DNA of 64,000 nucleotides. Origin: Mycobacterium montefiorense (GTDB taxonomy: Bacteria; Actinomycetota; Actinomycetes; Mycobacteriales; Mycobacteriaceae). The notes below the pieces were generated by a model. The model made no database searches. It was given only the letters and a program-made list of their open reading frames with translations, and was not told the origin of the DNA. The stretch is from NCBI RefSeq assembly GCF_003112775.1, contig NZ_BFCH01000018.1:1168362-1232361 (forward strand), given 5' to 3'. The position numbers and the translations under genes are program-made. Below, piece by piece: positions 16,940-24,678 of this stretch (position 1 is its first letter; each line of letters starts with the position of its first letter).

Positions 16940-18536
16940 GGATCACTGCACCTCGGTGGACGGTGCGCCGGCACCGCGGCAAGTCGTCGGTCGGACCCAC
17001 CCGGGGCAACGCGGGCACCCGGGAACGCGGGTCGGTGGACCACCGCTGGACGCTGTCGTCGGGAGCGTGGACATCGAGGTCTCCGGCGTCCCACACGGCG
17101 TAGGAGGCGGGAGCGCCGGGCACCAGGGCGCCCATGTTCTCGTCTCGGACACCGCAGGCGCGCCAGCCGCCGCGGGTCGCACCGGCGAACGCGGCCCGCG
17201 CCGACACCCCACTGCCCGGAGTGCGGTGATGGACCGCGGCGCGCACGCTCTCCCACGGATTAAACCCCGTCACCGGGGCGTCGGAACCTAGCGCGAGGGG
17301 CACGCCTTGGGATGCTAACAGCGCCAGCGGGTTGAGCCGGCTGCCTCGTTGGGCGCCGAGTCGGTCAGCGTACATGCCGTCGCGACCACCCCAGAGTGCA
17401 TCGAAGTTGGGCTGCACGCTGGCGATGATGCCCCACGCGCCCAGCTTGGCGGCTTGATCGCCGGTCACCATCTCGAGGTGTTCCAGCCGGTGCCCGCAGC
17501 GGGCGACCGCGACCACCCCGAGATCGGCGACCACGCGTTCGAACGCGTCCACCGCAGCCGAGACCGCGGCGTCGCCGATGACATGAAACCCGGCCGTCAC
17601 CTGCGCCTCGCTGCAGGCTCGTACGTGCGCTTCGACAACGTCGGCGTCGAGGTAACAGGTGCCGCAGCGGTCCGGCGCATCGGTGTAGGGCTCGTGCAGC
17701 CAGGCGGTGTGCGATCCGAGGGCCCCGTCGATGAACAGGTCACCGGCCAGCCCGCGCGCTCCTGTCTCGTTCATCAGGGCGCGGGCCTGTTCGGCGGTGG
17801 TCACTGCTTCACCCCAGTAGCCGATCACTTCGACGCCGTGATCGAAGGCACGCAGCTGCAGCCAATCGTCGAGGCCGCCGATCTCGGGACCGGCGCATTC
17901 GTGTACCGCGACGATGCCGGCGGCGGCGGCGGCCCCAAGCGCGGCGGATCTGGCTTCAGCCAGCTGTGCGGCGGTGAGCAGGCCGCGAGCGACGGCCCGG
18001 ACCAGGTGGTGTGCGTCGCCGGTCACCGGCCGGTCCGCGGCGAAACCGCGTGCCGACGCGAGGTCGGGAACCAGCCTGCGCAGCCCGGTCGAGGCCAGTG
18101 CGGAGTGAACGTCGACGCGCGCCAGGTAGGCCGGCCGGTCGCCGAGCATCGCGTCGAGGTCAGCGGTGGATGGCGGGCTGTTCTCGGGCCACGACGACTC
18201 GTCCCAGCCGTGCCCCCAGATGGCCTGGCCGGGGTGGGCGGCGGCGTAGTCGGCGACCATCTGCACGCACTGTGCCCGCGAGGTCGCCCCGCGCAAGTCC
18301 AGGCCGCTCAGCGTGAGCCCGGTCGCCGTCACATGGATGTGGCTGTCCACGAATCCCGGGGCCACGAAACCACTGTCGAGGTCTATCACCTCGGCGTCCG
18401 AAAACTGCTTGCGTCCGACGTCATCGCTGCCGAGCCACGCGACGACCTCACCGCGCACCGCCATGGCGGTCGCGTCGGGATGGGTGGGGCTGTGCACCCG
18501 GCCATTCAGTAGCAGCGTGGTGGGAATCGGGCTCAC
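16932..18536 (-). CDS. YtcJ-like metal-dependent amidohydrolase
   Basis: 534 residues from a GTG start, equal in length to M. tuberculosis Rv2052c at the same place. Composite amidohydrolase fold: N-terminal beta part with LLLNGRVHSP, then the metal motif His66-x-His68 (FVDSHIHVTATG), an Amidohydro_3-type barrel with HVIGDAAVSAAVDAFE and RCGHRLEHLE, and a late Asp motif LALGSDAPVTGFNPWESV. These proteins hydrolyse amide or formamide bonds, but the substrate of this branch is not known. It is first in the amidohydrolase-lnt-ppm1 run (8-bp overlap with lnt). A link to lipoprotein or mannan biogenesis is inference from operon position only. Confidence 0.85.
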   Translation of the reverse strand: MSPIPTTLLLNGRVHSPTHPDATAMAVRGEVVAWLGSDDVGRKQFSDAEVIDLDSGFVAPGFVDSHIHVTATGLTLSGLDLRGATSRAQCVQMVADYAAAHPGQAIWGHGWDESSWPENSPPSTADLDAMLGDRPAYLARVDVHSALASTGLRRLVPDLASARGFAADRPVTGDAHHLVRAVARGLLTAAQLAEARSAALGAAAAAGIVAVHECAGPEIGGLDDWLQLRAFDHGVEVIGYWGEAVTTAEQARALMNETGARGLAGDLFIDGALGSHTAWLHEPYTDAPDRCGTCYLDADVVEAHVRACSEAQVTAGFHVIGDAAVSAAVDAFERVVADLGVVAVARCGHRLEHLEMVTGDQAAKLGAWGIIASVQPNFDALWGGRDGMYADRLGAQRGSRLNPLALLASQGVPLALGSDAPVTGFNPWESVRAAVHHRTPGSGVSARAAFAGATRGGWRACGVRDENMGALVPGAPASYAVWDAGDLDVHAPDDSVQRWSTDPRSRVPALPRVGPTDDLPRCRRTVHRGAVIHG

Positions 18537-18570
18537 ACCGCAAAACTACGTGGAGCAGCGCCGAGGGCAA

Positions 18571-19104
18571 TCAGTTCGGGCCCGCAGCGTAACGGGGCCC
18601 GCCCCAGTGGTCGTCCTGCGACAGCACGGGCGGCTCGACATCGCGGACGTCGATAACCTCGCCGTCGATGTAGTCGCGGCCATCGCCCGCGGAAGTGGGA
18701 CGGGAGTCGGCGAAGGTCGTCGTGTAGCTGACCAGCGGTGCGCGGCGGTGCAGACTCCGCAGTGCGATCCCAGTCAATCCCGGACCGGCGGCGGCACGCA
18801 CCGGCGGAAGCAGCAGCAACGCACCCAAAACCGTGGTAACCAATCCGGGAACCAGGACCAGCCCCGTGGCCACGGTGACCAGAGCGCCGTCACCCAGCGT
18901 GCTGCGCGGCTCTTTGAGACCGGAGCGCATCTGCCCGATGTCGCGAATCAGCTGCGATCCCGCCATCGGGGCCAGCAGGCCCCATCCAAGGATGAAGGTG
19001 CCCAGCAGAGCCAGCAGGGTCCAGCCCCAGCCCACCGCCCATAGCAGCGCGAAGATCGCCGCCAACTCGACGACGGCGTACACGAGTAACAACCGGCTCA
19101 CCAT
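18571..19104 (-). CDS. fxsA: FxsA-family membrane protein
   Basis: 177 residues, close to the 175 of M. tuberculosis FxsA (Rv2053c). The N-terminal half is hydrophobic with helices around 4-46 (LLLVYAVVELAAIFALLWAV; GWTLLALLGTFILGWGLLA) and 74-100 (LVTVATGLVLVPGLVTTVLG). Between them is a short cytosolic segment (SQLIRDIGQMRSGLKEP), and the C-terminus is an acidic hydrophilic tail. E. coli FxsA relieves F-plasmid exclusion of phage T7; the mycobacterial role is unknown. It lies 34 bp upstream of the amidohydrolase on the same strand. Confidence 0.85.
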   Translation of the reverse strand: MVSRLLLVYAVVELAAIFALLWAVGWGWTLLALLGTFILGWGLLAPMAGSQLIRDIGQMRSGLKEPRSTLGDGALVTVATGLVLVPGLVTTVLGALLLLPPVRAAAGPGLTGIALRSLHRRAPLVSYTTTFADSRPTSAGDGRDYIDGEVIDVRDVEPPVLSQDDHWGGPRYAAGPN

Positions 19105-19177
19105 GCGATGTCAACGTCGGCGAGTTGCTCCCCAGTTCCCCTAGTGATCGGGATCGCGGCTGCAGTTAGATGACGAT

Positions 19178-19870
19178 ATGACCACGATTGAGATCGACAC
19201 CCCGGACGGACCGATCGATGCACTGCTGAGCCTTCCGCCCGGCACAGGCCCCTGGCCGGGTGTGGTGGTGATCCACGACGCCTTCGGCTACGGCCGGGAC
19301 AAGCAGCAGGTCAACGACCGCATCGCGCAGGCAGGCTATGTGGCGCTGACTCCGAACATGTATGCGCGGGGCGGGCGCATGCGTTGCATCACCCGAGTCA
19401 TGCGTGAGCTGATGACACAGCGTGGCCGTGCTCTTGACGACATTCTTGCTGCGCGCGATCACTTGCTGGGCAGGCCGGACTGTTCCGGGAAGGTGGGGAT
19501 CGCCGGCTTCTGCATGGGCGGACAGTTTGCACTCATTATGTCGCCCAAAGGTTTTGGAGCCTCCGCTCCGTTCTACGGCGCTCCCCTGCCGCGCCACTTG
19601 AACGAGACGCTGGAGGGGGCGTGCCCGATCGTGGCGAGCTTCGGCGCGCGCGACCCGCTGGGCAAGGGCGCACCCGAGAAGTTGCGCGAAGTGATTGCGG
19701 CCAAGCAGATCACCAATGACGTCAAGGTCTATCCGGGCGTCGGGCACAGCTTCGCGAATGCCCTTCCCGCCCAACCACTGCTTCGCGTCGCGGGTTTTGG
19801 TTACGACGACGCCGCGACCGAGGACGCCTGGAGCCGCGTCTTCTCGTTCTTCGGTGAGCACATGCGCTAG
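19178..19870 (+). CDS. dienelactone hydrolase family protein
   Basis: 230 residues, alpha/beta hydrolase fold of the dienelactone hydrolase family. The catalytic triad is readable: Cys112 in GFCMGGQ, Asp159 in GARDPLGKG and His190 in GVGHSFAN. The N-terminal WPGVVVIHDAFGYG forms the oxyanion-side strand. It corresponds to M. tuberculosis Rv2054 in position and size. Its natural substrate is not known. It is divergent from fxsA with about 70 bp between starts and is probably a single-gene unit. Confidence 0.9.
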   Translation: MTTIEIDTPDGPIDALLSLPPGTGPWPGVVVIHDAFGYGRDKQQVNDRIAQAGYVALTPNMYARGGRMRCITRVMRELMTQRGRALDDILAARDHLLGRPDCSGKVGIAGFCMGGQFALIMSPKGFGASAPFYGAPLPRHLNETLEGACPIVASFGARDPLGKGAPEKLREVIAAKQITNDVKVYPGVGHSFANALPAQPLLRVAGFGYDDAATEDAWSRVFSFFGEHMR

Positions 19871-20094
19871 GAAGCGACAACGCGGGGGCCTTACCCAGAG
19901 TTCTTAATACGTCGCAGCGACGCCCGATGTCTTGAGCGCAAAGATGTCAACGTTCGAGCCGACCGCTGCTTGCCCTCAAAATGAGTGGTCGCAGCGCCTA
20001 TTGCAGCGATGAGTGTGACGGCGGACTGTGCCGGCGCAAATGGTGACATAGTCGATAGTTGCCTATAGAAATATTCACTGCTTACAATAGTGGC
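19871..20094. other. intergenic region upstream of first PPE gene
   Basis: Apart from the promoter at its right end I see no gene, RNA or repeat. The stretch 20030-20095 is more AT-rich than its surroundings. Confidence 0.5.
20059..20088 (+). promoter_or_regulatory. candidate promoter giving a leaderless transcript
   Basis: TTGCCT at 20059-20064, an 18-bp spacer and TACAAT at 20083-20088. Six bases later comes ATG at 20095, so the expected transcription start falls on or next to that ATG. Confidence 0.5.
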
Positions 20095-20181
20095 ATGTTG
20101 CTATGTTTCCTGGGCCGCCCCGCGGCGCCCGCGATTGAGGCGTCACTCGATGCGATCACCGACGCGTGGCGCGCGGTCTAG
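20095..20181 (+). CDS. putative leaderless 28-residue peptide upstream of PPE gene
   Basis: A short frame from ATG 20095 to TAG 20179-20181 encodes 28 residues beginning MLLCFLGRPAAPAIEAS and ending DAWRAV. It has no ribosome-binding site, but its ATG sits 7 nt after a TACAAT -10 box, the geometry of mycobacterial leaderless messages. It ends 14 bp before the PPE start, so it could act as a leader that feeds ribosomes to, or regulates, the PPE gene. No homologue is recognised and it may be a chance frame. Confidence 0.35.
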   Translation: MLLCFLGRPAAPAIEASLDAITDAWRAV

Positions 20182-20195
20182 TTAACCGTCTAGCA

Positions 20196-21422
20196 ATGGA
20201 TTTCGGAATGTTGCCACCGGAGGTTAACTCCGGTCGGATGTATGCCGGCCCCGGTGCGGGCCCGATGCTGGCCGCCGCAGCGGGCTGGGATGGATTAGCT
20301 GCCCAGCTGCACTCCACGGCGGCGTCTTACGAGTCGACAGTCTCTAACTTGACGAGCGCATGGCTTGGTCCGTCGTCGGCCATGATGGCAGCCGCCATCA
20401 CGCCTTACATGGCGTGGATGACTGCGGCAGCCGCGCAATCCGAGCAAACCGCTAACCAGGCAAGGGCGGCGGCAGCCGCCTACGAGGCCGCGTTCGTCGC
20501 AACGGTGCCACCACCAGTTATCGCCGCCAACCGTGCACAGTTGACGGCCCTGATCGCGACCAATGTTTTCGGGCAAAACACCCCGGCGATCATGGCCACC
20601 AATGCCCAATACACCGAGATGTGGGCCCAAGACGCCGCCGCAATGTACGGCTATGCCGGTTCCTCGGCGACCGCCGCGCAGGTAACGCCATTCAGCCAAC
20701 CGCCGCGAACCACCAACCCCGCCGGGACAGCCGACCAGGCCGCCGCGCTCGCCCAAGCCACCGGCACAGCGCCGGCGAACGCGCAATCGACCTTGGCACA
20801 GGCAATGTCGGCAACTCCGCAAGCGCTGCAGAGTCTGACAGCGCCGGCTGCGGCCGCTGATCCGTCGCTCGCAGGACTCGACTCGTTCATCACGGGCCCG
20901 TTAGGGCCTGCCTCGTTGTTCGGCATTGGCGGCAGCCCGTATCTCCTGGGAGTAGAAAATTATCTGCTGCCCCAAAACGTGGCGAACGTGGACAGCGCCT
21001 CCCAACGGCTGTCCAAGATCCAACGCGCGGCGGTCGTGGCGCTGCCCGAAAGCGAGCTTGGTTCGGGTCCGCGTGTGGCGGGCTCACCAGGCGGGCCCGG
21101 ATTGTCGGCGGGCATGGGCCGCGCCGGCTTCGTCGGAAGCCTCGCGGTGCCGCAAAGTTGGACCGCGGCCGCCCCGGCGGTCAGGTCGCTCGCCGCAGTG
21201 TTGCCGGAAACCACCCTCGGCGCCGCCCCGGCGGCGCTCGCTGCAAACGGCCAGGGAAGCCTGTTCAGCAATTTGGGTTTGTCCGGTTTGACCGGACGCG
21301 CCATGGCCGGTACCGGTGGTGCCGCTGCCCGGTCCTTCTCAGTAGGCGGCGGCGCCGGATTGGGGAGGGCGGCCACGACCGCCACCATCATCGTGATCCC
21401 CGCCGACGAGGCGGAGGAATAG
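20196..21422 (+). CDS. PPE-SVP subfamily protein
   Basis: 408 residues. The start is placed at ATG 20196 (MDFGMLPPEVNSGRMYAG) rather than an in-frame GTG 30 bp upstream, because PPE proteins begin with this motif (Pro7-Pro8-Glu9). The ~180-residue helical PPE domain contains the WxG turn (SAWLGPSSA) and PPPVIAANRAQL. The C-terminal half has GSLAVPQSW, a variant of the GxxSVPxxW signature with Ala for Ser, placing it in the SVP subfamily with PPE18-type proteins. These are exported by ESX (usually ESX-5) systems with a PE partner; no pe gene is adjacent. It is followed by a second PPE-SVP gene that shares an almost identical internal block. Confidence 0.93.
   Translation: MDFGMLPPEVNSGRMYAGPGAGPMLAAAAGWDGLAAQLHSTAASYESTVSNLTSAWLGPSSAMMAAAITPYMAWMTAAAAQSEQTANQARAAAAAYEAAFVATVPPPVIAANRAQLTALIATNVFGQNTPAIMATNAQYTEMWAQDAAAMYGYAGSSATAAQVTPFSQPPRTTNPAGTADQAAALAQATGTAPANAQSTLAQAMSATPQALQSLTAPAAAADPSLAGLDSFITGPLGPASLFGIGGSPYLLGVENYLLPQNVANVDSASQRLSKIQRAAVVALPESELGSGPRVAGSPGGPGLSAGMGRAGFVGSLAVPQSWTAAAPAVRSLAAVLPETTLGAAPAALAANGQGSLFSNLGLSGLTGRAMAGTGGAAARSFSVGGGAGLGRAATTATIIVIPADEAEE
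20628..20836 (+). repeat. nearly identical block shared by two PPE genes, copy 1
   Basis: About 209 bp in the first PPE gene match 22202-22410 in the second with only a handful of differences (a GTA/CTG codon, one G/A near the end and changes at the right edge). Flanking coding sequence is clearly more diverged. This is the signature of gene conversion or a recent partial exchange. Confidence 0.85.
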
Positions 21423-21766
21423 CCGTTGACCTTCGACCACAACATCGACGTCGTGCCTGCACCTTTGGGCTCGGCAGCCATGGCGTCGAAAACGAAGGGG
21501 CAGGCAATCATCGCAATTTGCTTGTCGCTCAGGCGTTGCAGACATTGCGGGTTCAACAGCAGCGATTCGCATATGCCGACAGCACAACTTCCGATGCCTA
21601 TGGGAACCATCGGGAGCCGACTCCGCCAGCGCGCTCGGCTCCAGCCCGGCCCACACCATGACACACGAAGGACACATGTCTGTGGTGACTACACAGAAAA
21701 AGGGCTGTCGGTAGCGACAGGGCGTGCACCCAGGCCAATGACGCGATCGCGGACAGGTGAGGGACA
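21423..21766. other. intergenic region between the two PPE genes
   Basis: About 344 bp. Open frames exist on both strands (plus 21426-21770; a minus frame entering the first PPE gene), but neither has a supported start, a recognisable domain or mycobacterial-looking codon use. No promoter strong enough to report. Confidence 0.4.
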
Positions 21767-23167
21767 GTGATAGATTTTGGAGCCTTGCCGCCGGAGATCA
21801 ACTCCGGTCGCATGTACGCGGGCCCCCGATCAGGGTCCATGGTGGCCGCGGCCTCGGGGTGGGACGGGTTGGCCGCCCAGCTGCGTTCGACCGCAGCCTC
21901 CTACTCCTCGGTGATCTCGGGACTAAGTGCTGAATGGCATGGTCCGTCGTCGGCGATCATGGCTGCCGCCGCCGCACCGTATGCGGCTTGGATGAGGGCC
22001 ACCGCCGCGCAGGCCGAGCAGGCCGCCAGCCAAGCCAGGGCGGCCGCGACTGCCTATGACACCGCATTCTCAGCGTCGGTGCCTCCGCCGGTGATCGCCG
22101 CCAACCGCAGCCAGCTGGAGTCGCTAGTGACAACCAACGTTTTGGGCCAGAACACCGCGGCGATCGCAGCCACCGAGGCACAGTACGGGGAGATGTGGGC
22201 TCAAGACGCCGCCGCAATGTACGGCTATGCCGGTTCCTCGGCGACCGCCGCGCAGCTGACGCCATTCAGCCAACCGCCGCGAACCACCAACCCCGCCGGG
22301 ACAGCCGACCAGGCCGCCGCGCTCGCCCAAGCCACCGGCACAGCGCCGGCGAACGCGCAATCGACCTTGGCACAGGCAATGTCGACAACTCCGCAAGCGC
22401 TGCAGAGCCTCGCAGCGCCCGCGGCGGCTGCCCCGACGTCGTCGCTGTCCTCATTGTCGACTTCGTTGAGCGCCCTGAATTCATCCCCTTTGGCGATGCT
22501 CGCCGCAAATATCGAGTTCGTCACCAAAAGTCTCCGCCCGTTCAACGACACAGCGCTCAGTCTGGCCATGGGCTTGGTGATAACGGCTCGGCACACCAAC
22601 GATGTTGCAACAACACTCAGCAACGAGGCTGGATTACTGGCGACGGGGCTTGGGTCGAGCACGCAGGCATTGGGAACCGCCGGCCTGGCGGGCGGGGCTG
22701 CAGTATCGGCGAGTGTCGGCAGCGCGGGTTTGGCGGGAGCCCTATCGGTGCCTCCGAGCTGGGCCGCGGCCACTCCAGCCATCAGACTGGCTGCCAGCGT
22801 CTTGCAGGGCACCAGCACGGTTGCCACACCAGTGGTCATGGATACCGCGGGAGGACTTTATGGCCAGATGGCCCTGGCAAGCCTGGCCGGAGGCGCCCTG
22901 GGCGGTGCAGGTCCCCGCGCGATAGCCGGAGCGACCCGTCGAGTGGGCGGTTCCCCGCCGGGCAAGGAGAGTAAGACCGCGGACAAACTCAAGCGTGTCC
23001 TCGCCGAACTATCGCAGCAGCCTGAGTCGGTGCAGCACTGGCACACTGACGACGCGCACCTTGAGGGTGTGTTGGAGCAGCTGTCCAAGAAGCCGGGCGT
23101 CCACGCAGTGCACTTGTCTTCGAACGAAGAGTCCAATCACAGGCGAGCTAAGCCCACGTGGGGATAG
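21767..23167 (+). CDS. PPE-SVP subfamily protein with charged C-terminal tail
   Basis: 466 residues from GTG 21767 (MIDFGALPPEINSGRMYAG). The PPE domain spans about 1-180 with the WxG turn in WHGPSSAIM. The SVP signature is intact as GALSVPPSW. Beyond the usual SVP end there is an extra ~70-residue hydrophilic, probably helical tail (from GKESKTADKLKRVLAELS to HLSSNEESNHRRAKPTWG) that I do not recognise from PPE18-type proteins. It is tandem to, and paralogous with, the preceding PPE gene, sharing a near-identical block at residues of about 146-215. No pe partner is present. Confidence 0.93.
   Translation: MIDFGALPPEINSGRMYAGPRSGSMVAAASGWDGLAAQLRSTAASYSSVISGLSAEWHGPSSAIMAAAAAPYAAWMRATAAQAEQAASQARAAATAYDTAFSASVPPPVIAANRSQLESLVTTNVLGQNTAAIAATEAQYGEMWAQDAAAMYGYAGSSATAAQLTPFSQPPRTTNPAGTADQAAALAQATGTAPANAQSTLAQAMSTTPQALQSLAAPAAAAPTSSLSSLSTSLSALNSSPLAMLAANIEFVTKSLRPFNDTALSLAMGLVITARHTNDVATTLSNEAGLLATGLGSSTQALGTAGLAGGAAVSASVGSAGLAGALSVPPSWAAATPAIRLAASVLQGTSTVATPVVMDTAGGLYGQMALASLAGGALGGAGPRAIAGATRRVGGSPPGKESKTADKLKRVLAELSQQPESVQHWHTDDAHLEGVLEQLSKKPGVHAVHLSSNEESNHRRAKPTWG
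22202..22410 (+). repeat. nearly identical block shared by two PPE genes, copy 2
   Basis: Partner of the block at 20628-20836, offset 1574 bp. It encodes the end of the PPE domain and the start of the linker. Confidence 0.85.
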
Positions 23168-23266
23168 CCCCCGACGGGCGTGATCGTGGACGCACCCAAA
23201 TTGCGCGAAGTAACCTCGCTCACCTATCTTCGCATTCTTCGGCGAGCCGCTACGAGCGAGCGAATC

Positions 23267-24136
23267 CTACTGTGGTTCTAGATATTTCAGCTTCTCCGAC
23301 ACGACGCCGGCGAAGGTGTGCGTGTCGCCGGGCCAGCGCGCCGAGACGTAGTTGCCGTCGTCGACGACAAATGCGGGCCGCGAGTCGGTCGCTGTGTCTC
23401 GCGCCATCCCGGAGGACTTGAGGCGCCAGTGCGGCGTGCCGCGCGCGACATCGCAGAAATCCGTCGATTGTTCAAGCGCCCGAGTGACTTCCGACTGCAC
23501 CGACATATAGCCGCCGGGCTCGCCGGGCTGCTCGGTGTAGGTCCGGTAATAGTCGCGATCCCAGAATCGGGTGATTCGGGTGAGCCGCCAGGCCAAGCGC
23601 TCCATGGCCCAGGTGAGCGACGTCGTCTTGCGTCCGTAGAGCACCGAGCGTCCGGTTCCAGGGTCGACGCTGCGCGCGGCCAGCAGCACACCGTGACAGA
23701 TCGCACCGACGATGATTTCGCGGGCAAACGCGTCGATCACCAGGCGCTGCAGGATCTCGCTGTCGATATAGCTGCGCATTCCGCGGGCGCGATGACCGCC
23801 TGGCAGCAGCAGCGCATCTGCGCCGTCCAGCGTGGCTTGACTCCAGCTGATGGGATGCTGATACTCCTGCGAACTGACCATGGCGGTGTAAGCGTCGCGG
23901 CCATTCCTGTTGGCGCGCAACACCATTCCAATGAGCGACAGAGAGCCCAATATCGGTAGTGCAGACCAGAAGTCCAGGCCACGACCGGTCACCATGATGT
24001 CGTCGGCCATGCCGGGGGTGCCGCTTTCGGTCGTAAAGATCACGCGGTGACCGTGGTCGGTCAATACCCGCCAGCTGACCGCGACCTCGGTCGGGTCGAA
24101 GTCACGGTCGGGAATCGGAATCAGCACCGTACTCAT
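23267..24136 (-). CDS. DJ-1/PfpI-family protein
   Basis: 289 residues starting MSTVLIPIPDRDFDP at ATG 24136; an upstream in-frame start exists but lies inside the neighbouring gene. Class I glutamine-amidotransferase-like fold: LLLPGGHRARGMR and the nucleophile elbow GAICHGVLLA with Cys148-His149. Relatives are stress-associated proteases, deglycases or hydratases, so the activity cannot be fixed from sequence. The C-terminal ~100 residues, with several Trp and Tyr, are longer than in minimal DJ-1 proteins. It starts 22 bp after the stop of the split-barrel gene and is probably co-transcribed with it. Confidence 0.82.
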   Translation of the reverse strand: MSTVLIPIPDRDFDPTEVAVSWRVLTDHGHRVIFTTESGTPGMADDIMVTGRGLDFWSALPILGSLSLIGMVLRANRNGRDAYTAMVSSQEYQHPISWSQATLDGADALLLPGGHRARGMRSYIDSEILQRLVIDAFAREIIVGAICHGVLLAARSVDPGTGRSVLYGRKTTSLTWAMERLAWRLTRITRFWDRDYYRTYTEQPGEPGGYMSVQSEVTRALEQSTDFCDVARGTPHWRLKSSGMARDTATDSRPAFVVDDGNYVSARWPGDTHTFAGVVSEKLKYLEPQ

Positions 24137-24158
24137 CAAGCGCCCTCCCGGCCAAGCT

Positions 24159-24554
24159 CTAGCCTTGCGCCACTCGGAGTTCGAGGCCGATGTTATTTTC
24201 CATGCCGCCGCGCAGCTTGCTGAAGAAGTTGAAGACCGTGCCCACGATGCCGTAGCGCTTACCGATCGCGTCGTAGACGGCGCCCGTGTCGGACTTGGCA
24301 AGCAGGGCCGCGGTGCCCTCGACGGCCTCGCCCGTCGGGCGACCGCGCATGGTGCAAGTCGCCATCGTGACGCGGGGCGTATTGCGAATCCGCTTGACCT
24401 TCCAGGAGGTTTCCTGGGTGATCACCAGCAGCCGGTCGCCGCGCTCGGTATCCACGGCCGTCCAGATTGGGGTCGGCTTGGCTCGGCCGTCCTTGGTGAA
24501 GGTGGTCAGCAGGATGTATTGCGCCTTGGCGAGGTCGGCGAAGGTGGGCGTCAC
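24159..24554 (-). CDS. PPOX-class F420-dependent split-barrel protein (Rv2061c-like)
   Basis: 131 residues from GTG 24554. Split beta-barrel of the pyridoxamine-phosphate-oxidase/FDOR superfamily: YILLTTFTKDGRAKPTPIW, LLVITQETSWKVKRIRNTPRVTM and GTAALLAKSD follow the family pattern. Related mycobacterial proteins bind F420 or flavin and reduce small hydrophobic substrates; the substrate here is unknown. Length and place match M. tuberculosis Rv2061c. The region between its start and the divergent DUF1214-like operon holds that operon's promoter. Confidence 0.85.
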   Translation of the reverse strand: MTPTFADLAKAQYILLTTFTKDGRAKPTPIWTAVDTERGDRLLVITQETSWKVKRIRNTPRVTMATCTMRGRPTGEAVEGTAALLAKSDTGAVYDAIGKRYGIVGTVFNFFSKLRGGMENNIGLELRVAQG

Positions 24555-24579
24555 GGTCTCAACCTACTACTCGCGGACG

Positions 24580-24608
24580 TTGACATTCACTGCAATCGGC
24601 TGCATAGT
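24580..24608 (+). promoter_or_regulatory. promoter of the DUF1214-sulfotransferase-TetR-SDR operon
   Basis: A perfect TTGACA -35 at 24580-24585, a 17-bp spacer and CATAGT at 24603-24608. Transcription would begin near 24615, immediately before the palindromic operator. Confidence 0.65.
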
Positions 24609-24617
24609 CAAGTTGCG

Positions 24618-24644
24618 TTAAATGAAAACATTGTTTTCGTTTAA
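24618..24644 (+). promoter_or_regulatory. palindromic operator, probably for the operon's TetR regulator
   Basis: A 27-bp inverted repeat centred on 24631: GAAAAC, ATT, GTTTTC in the core, flanked by TTAAAT on the left and GTTTAA on the right. All paired positions match except one (24623/24639). It begins about 3 nt after the predicted transcription start, a classic place for repression. The operon itself encodes a TetR-family regulator, the natural candidate ligand. Confidence 0.65.
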
Positions 24645-24678
24645 GCGACCTGTAGCTGCGACCGGAACGGGGAGACGC

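Noticed and set aside
20166..20195. Upstream GTG as start of the first PPE gene
   Set aside because: PPE proteins start a few residues before the PPE motif; ATG 20196 gives the canonical N-terminus and the earlier GTG lies in the mini-ORF.
20960..21664. Minus-strand frame covering the PPE intergenic region (MVPIGIGSCAVG segment)
   Set aside because: Most of it is antisense to the PPE gene; the unique part is short and has no homologue that I recognise.
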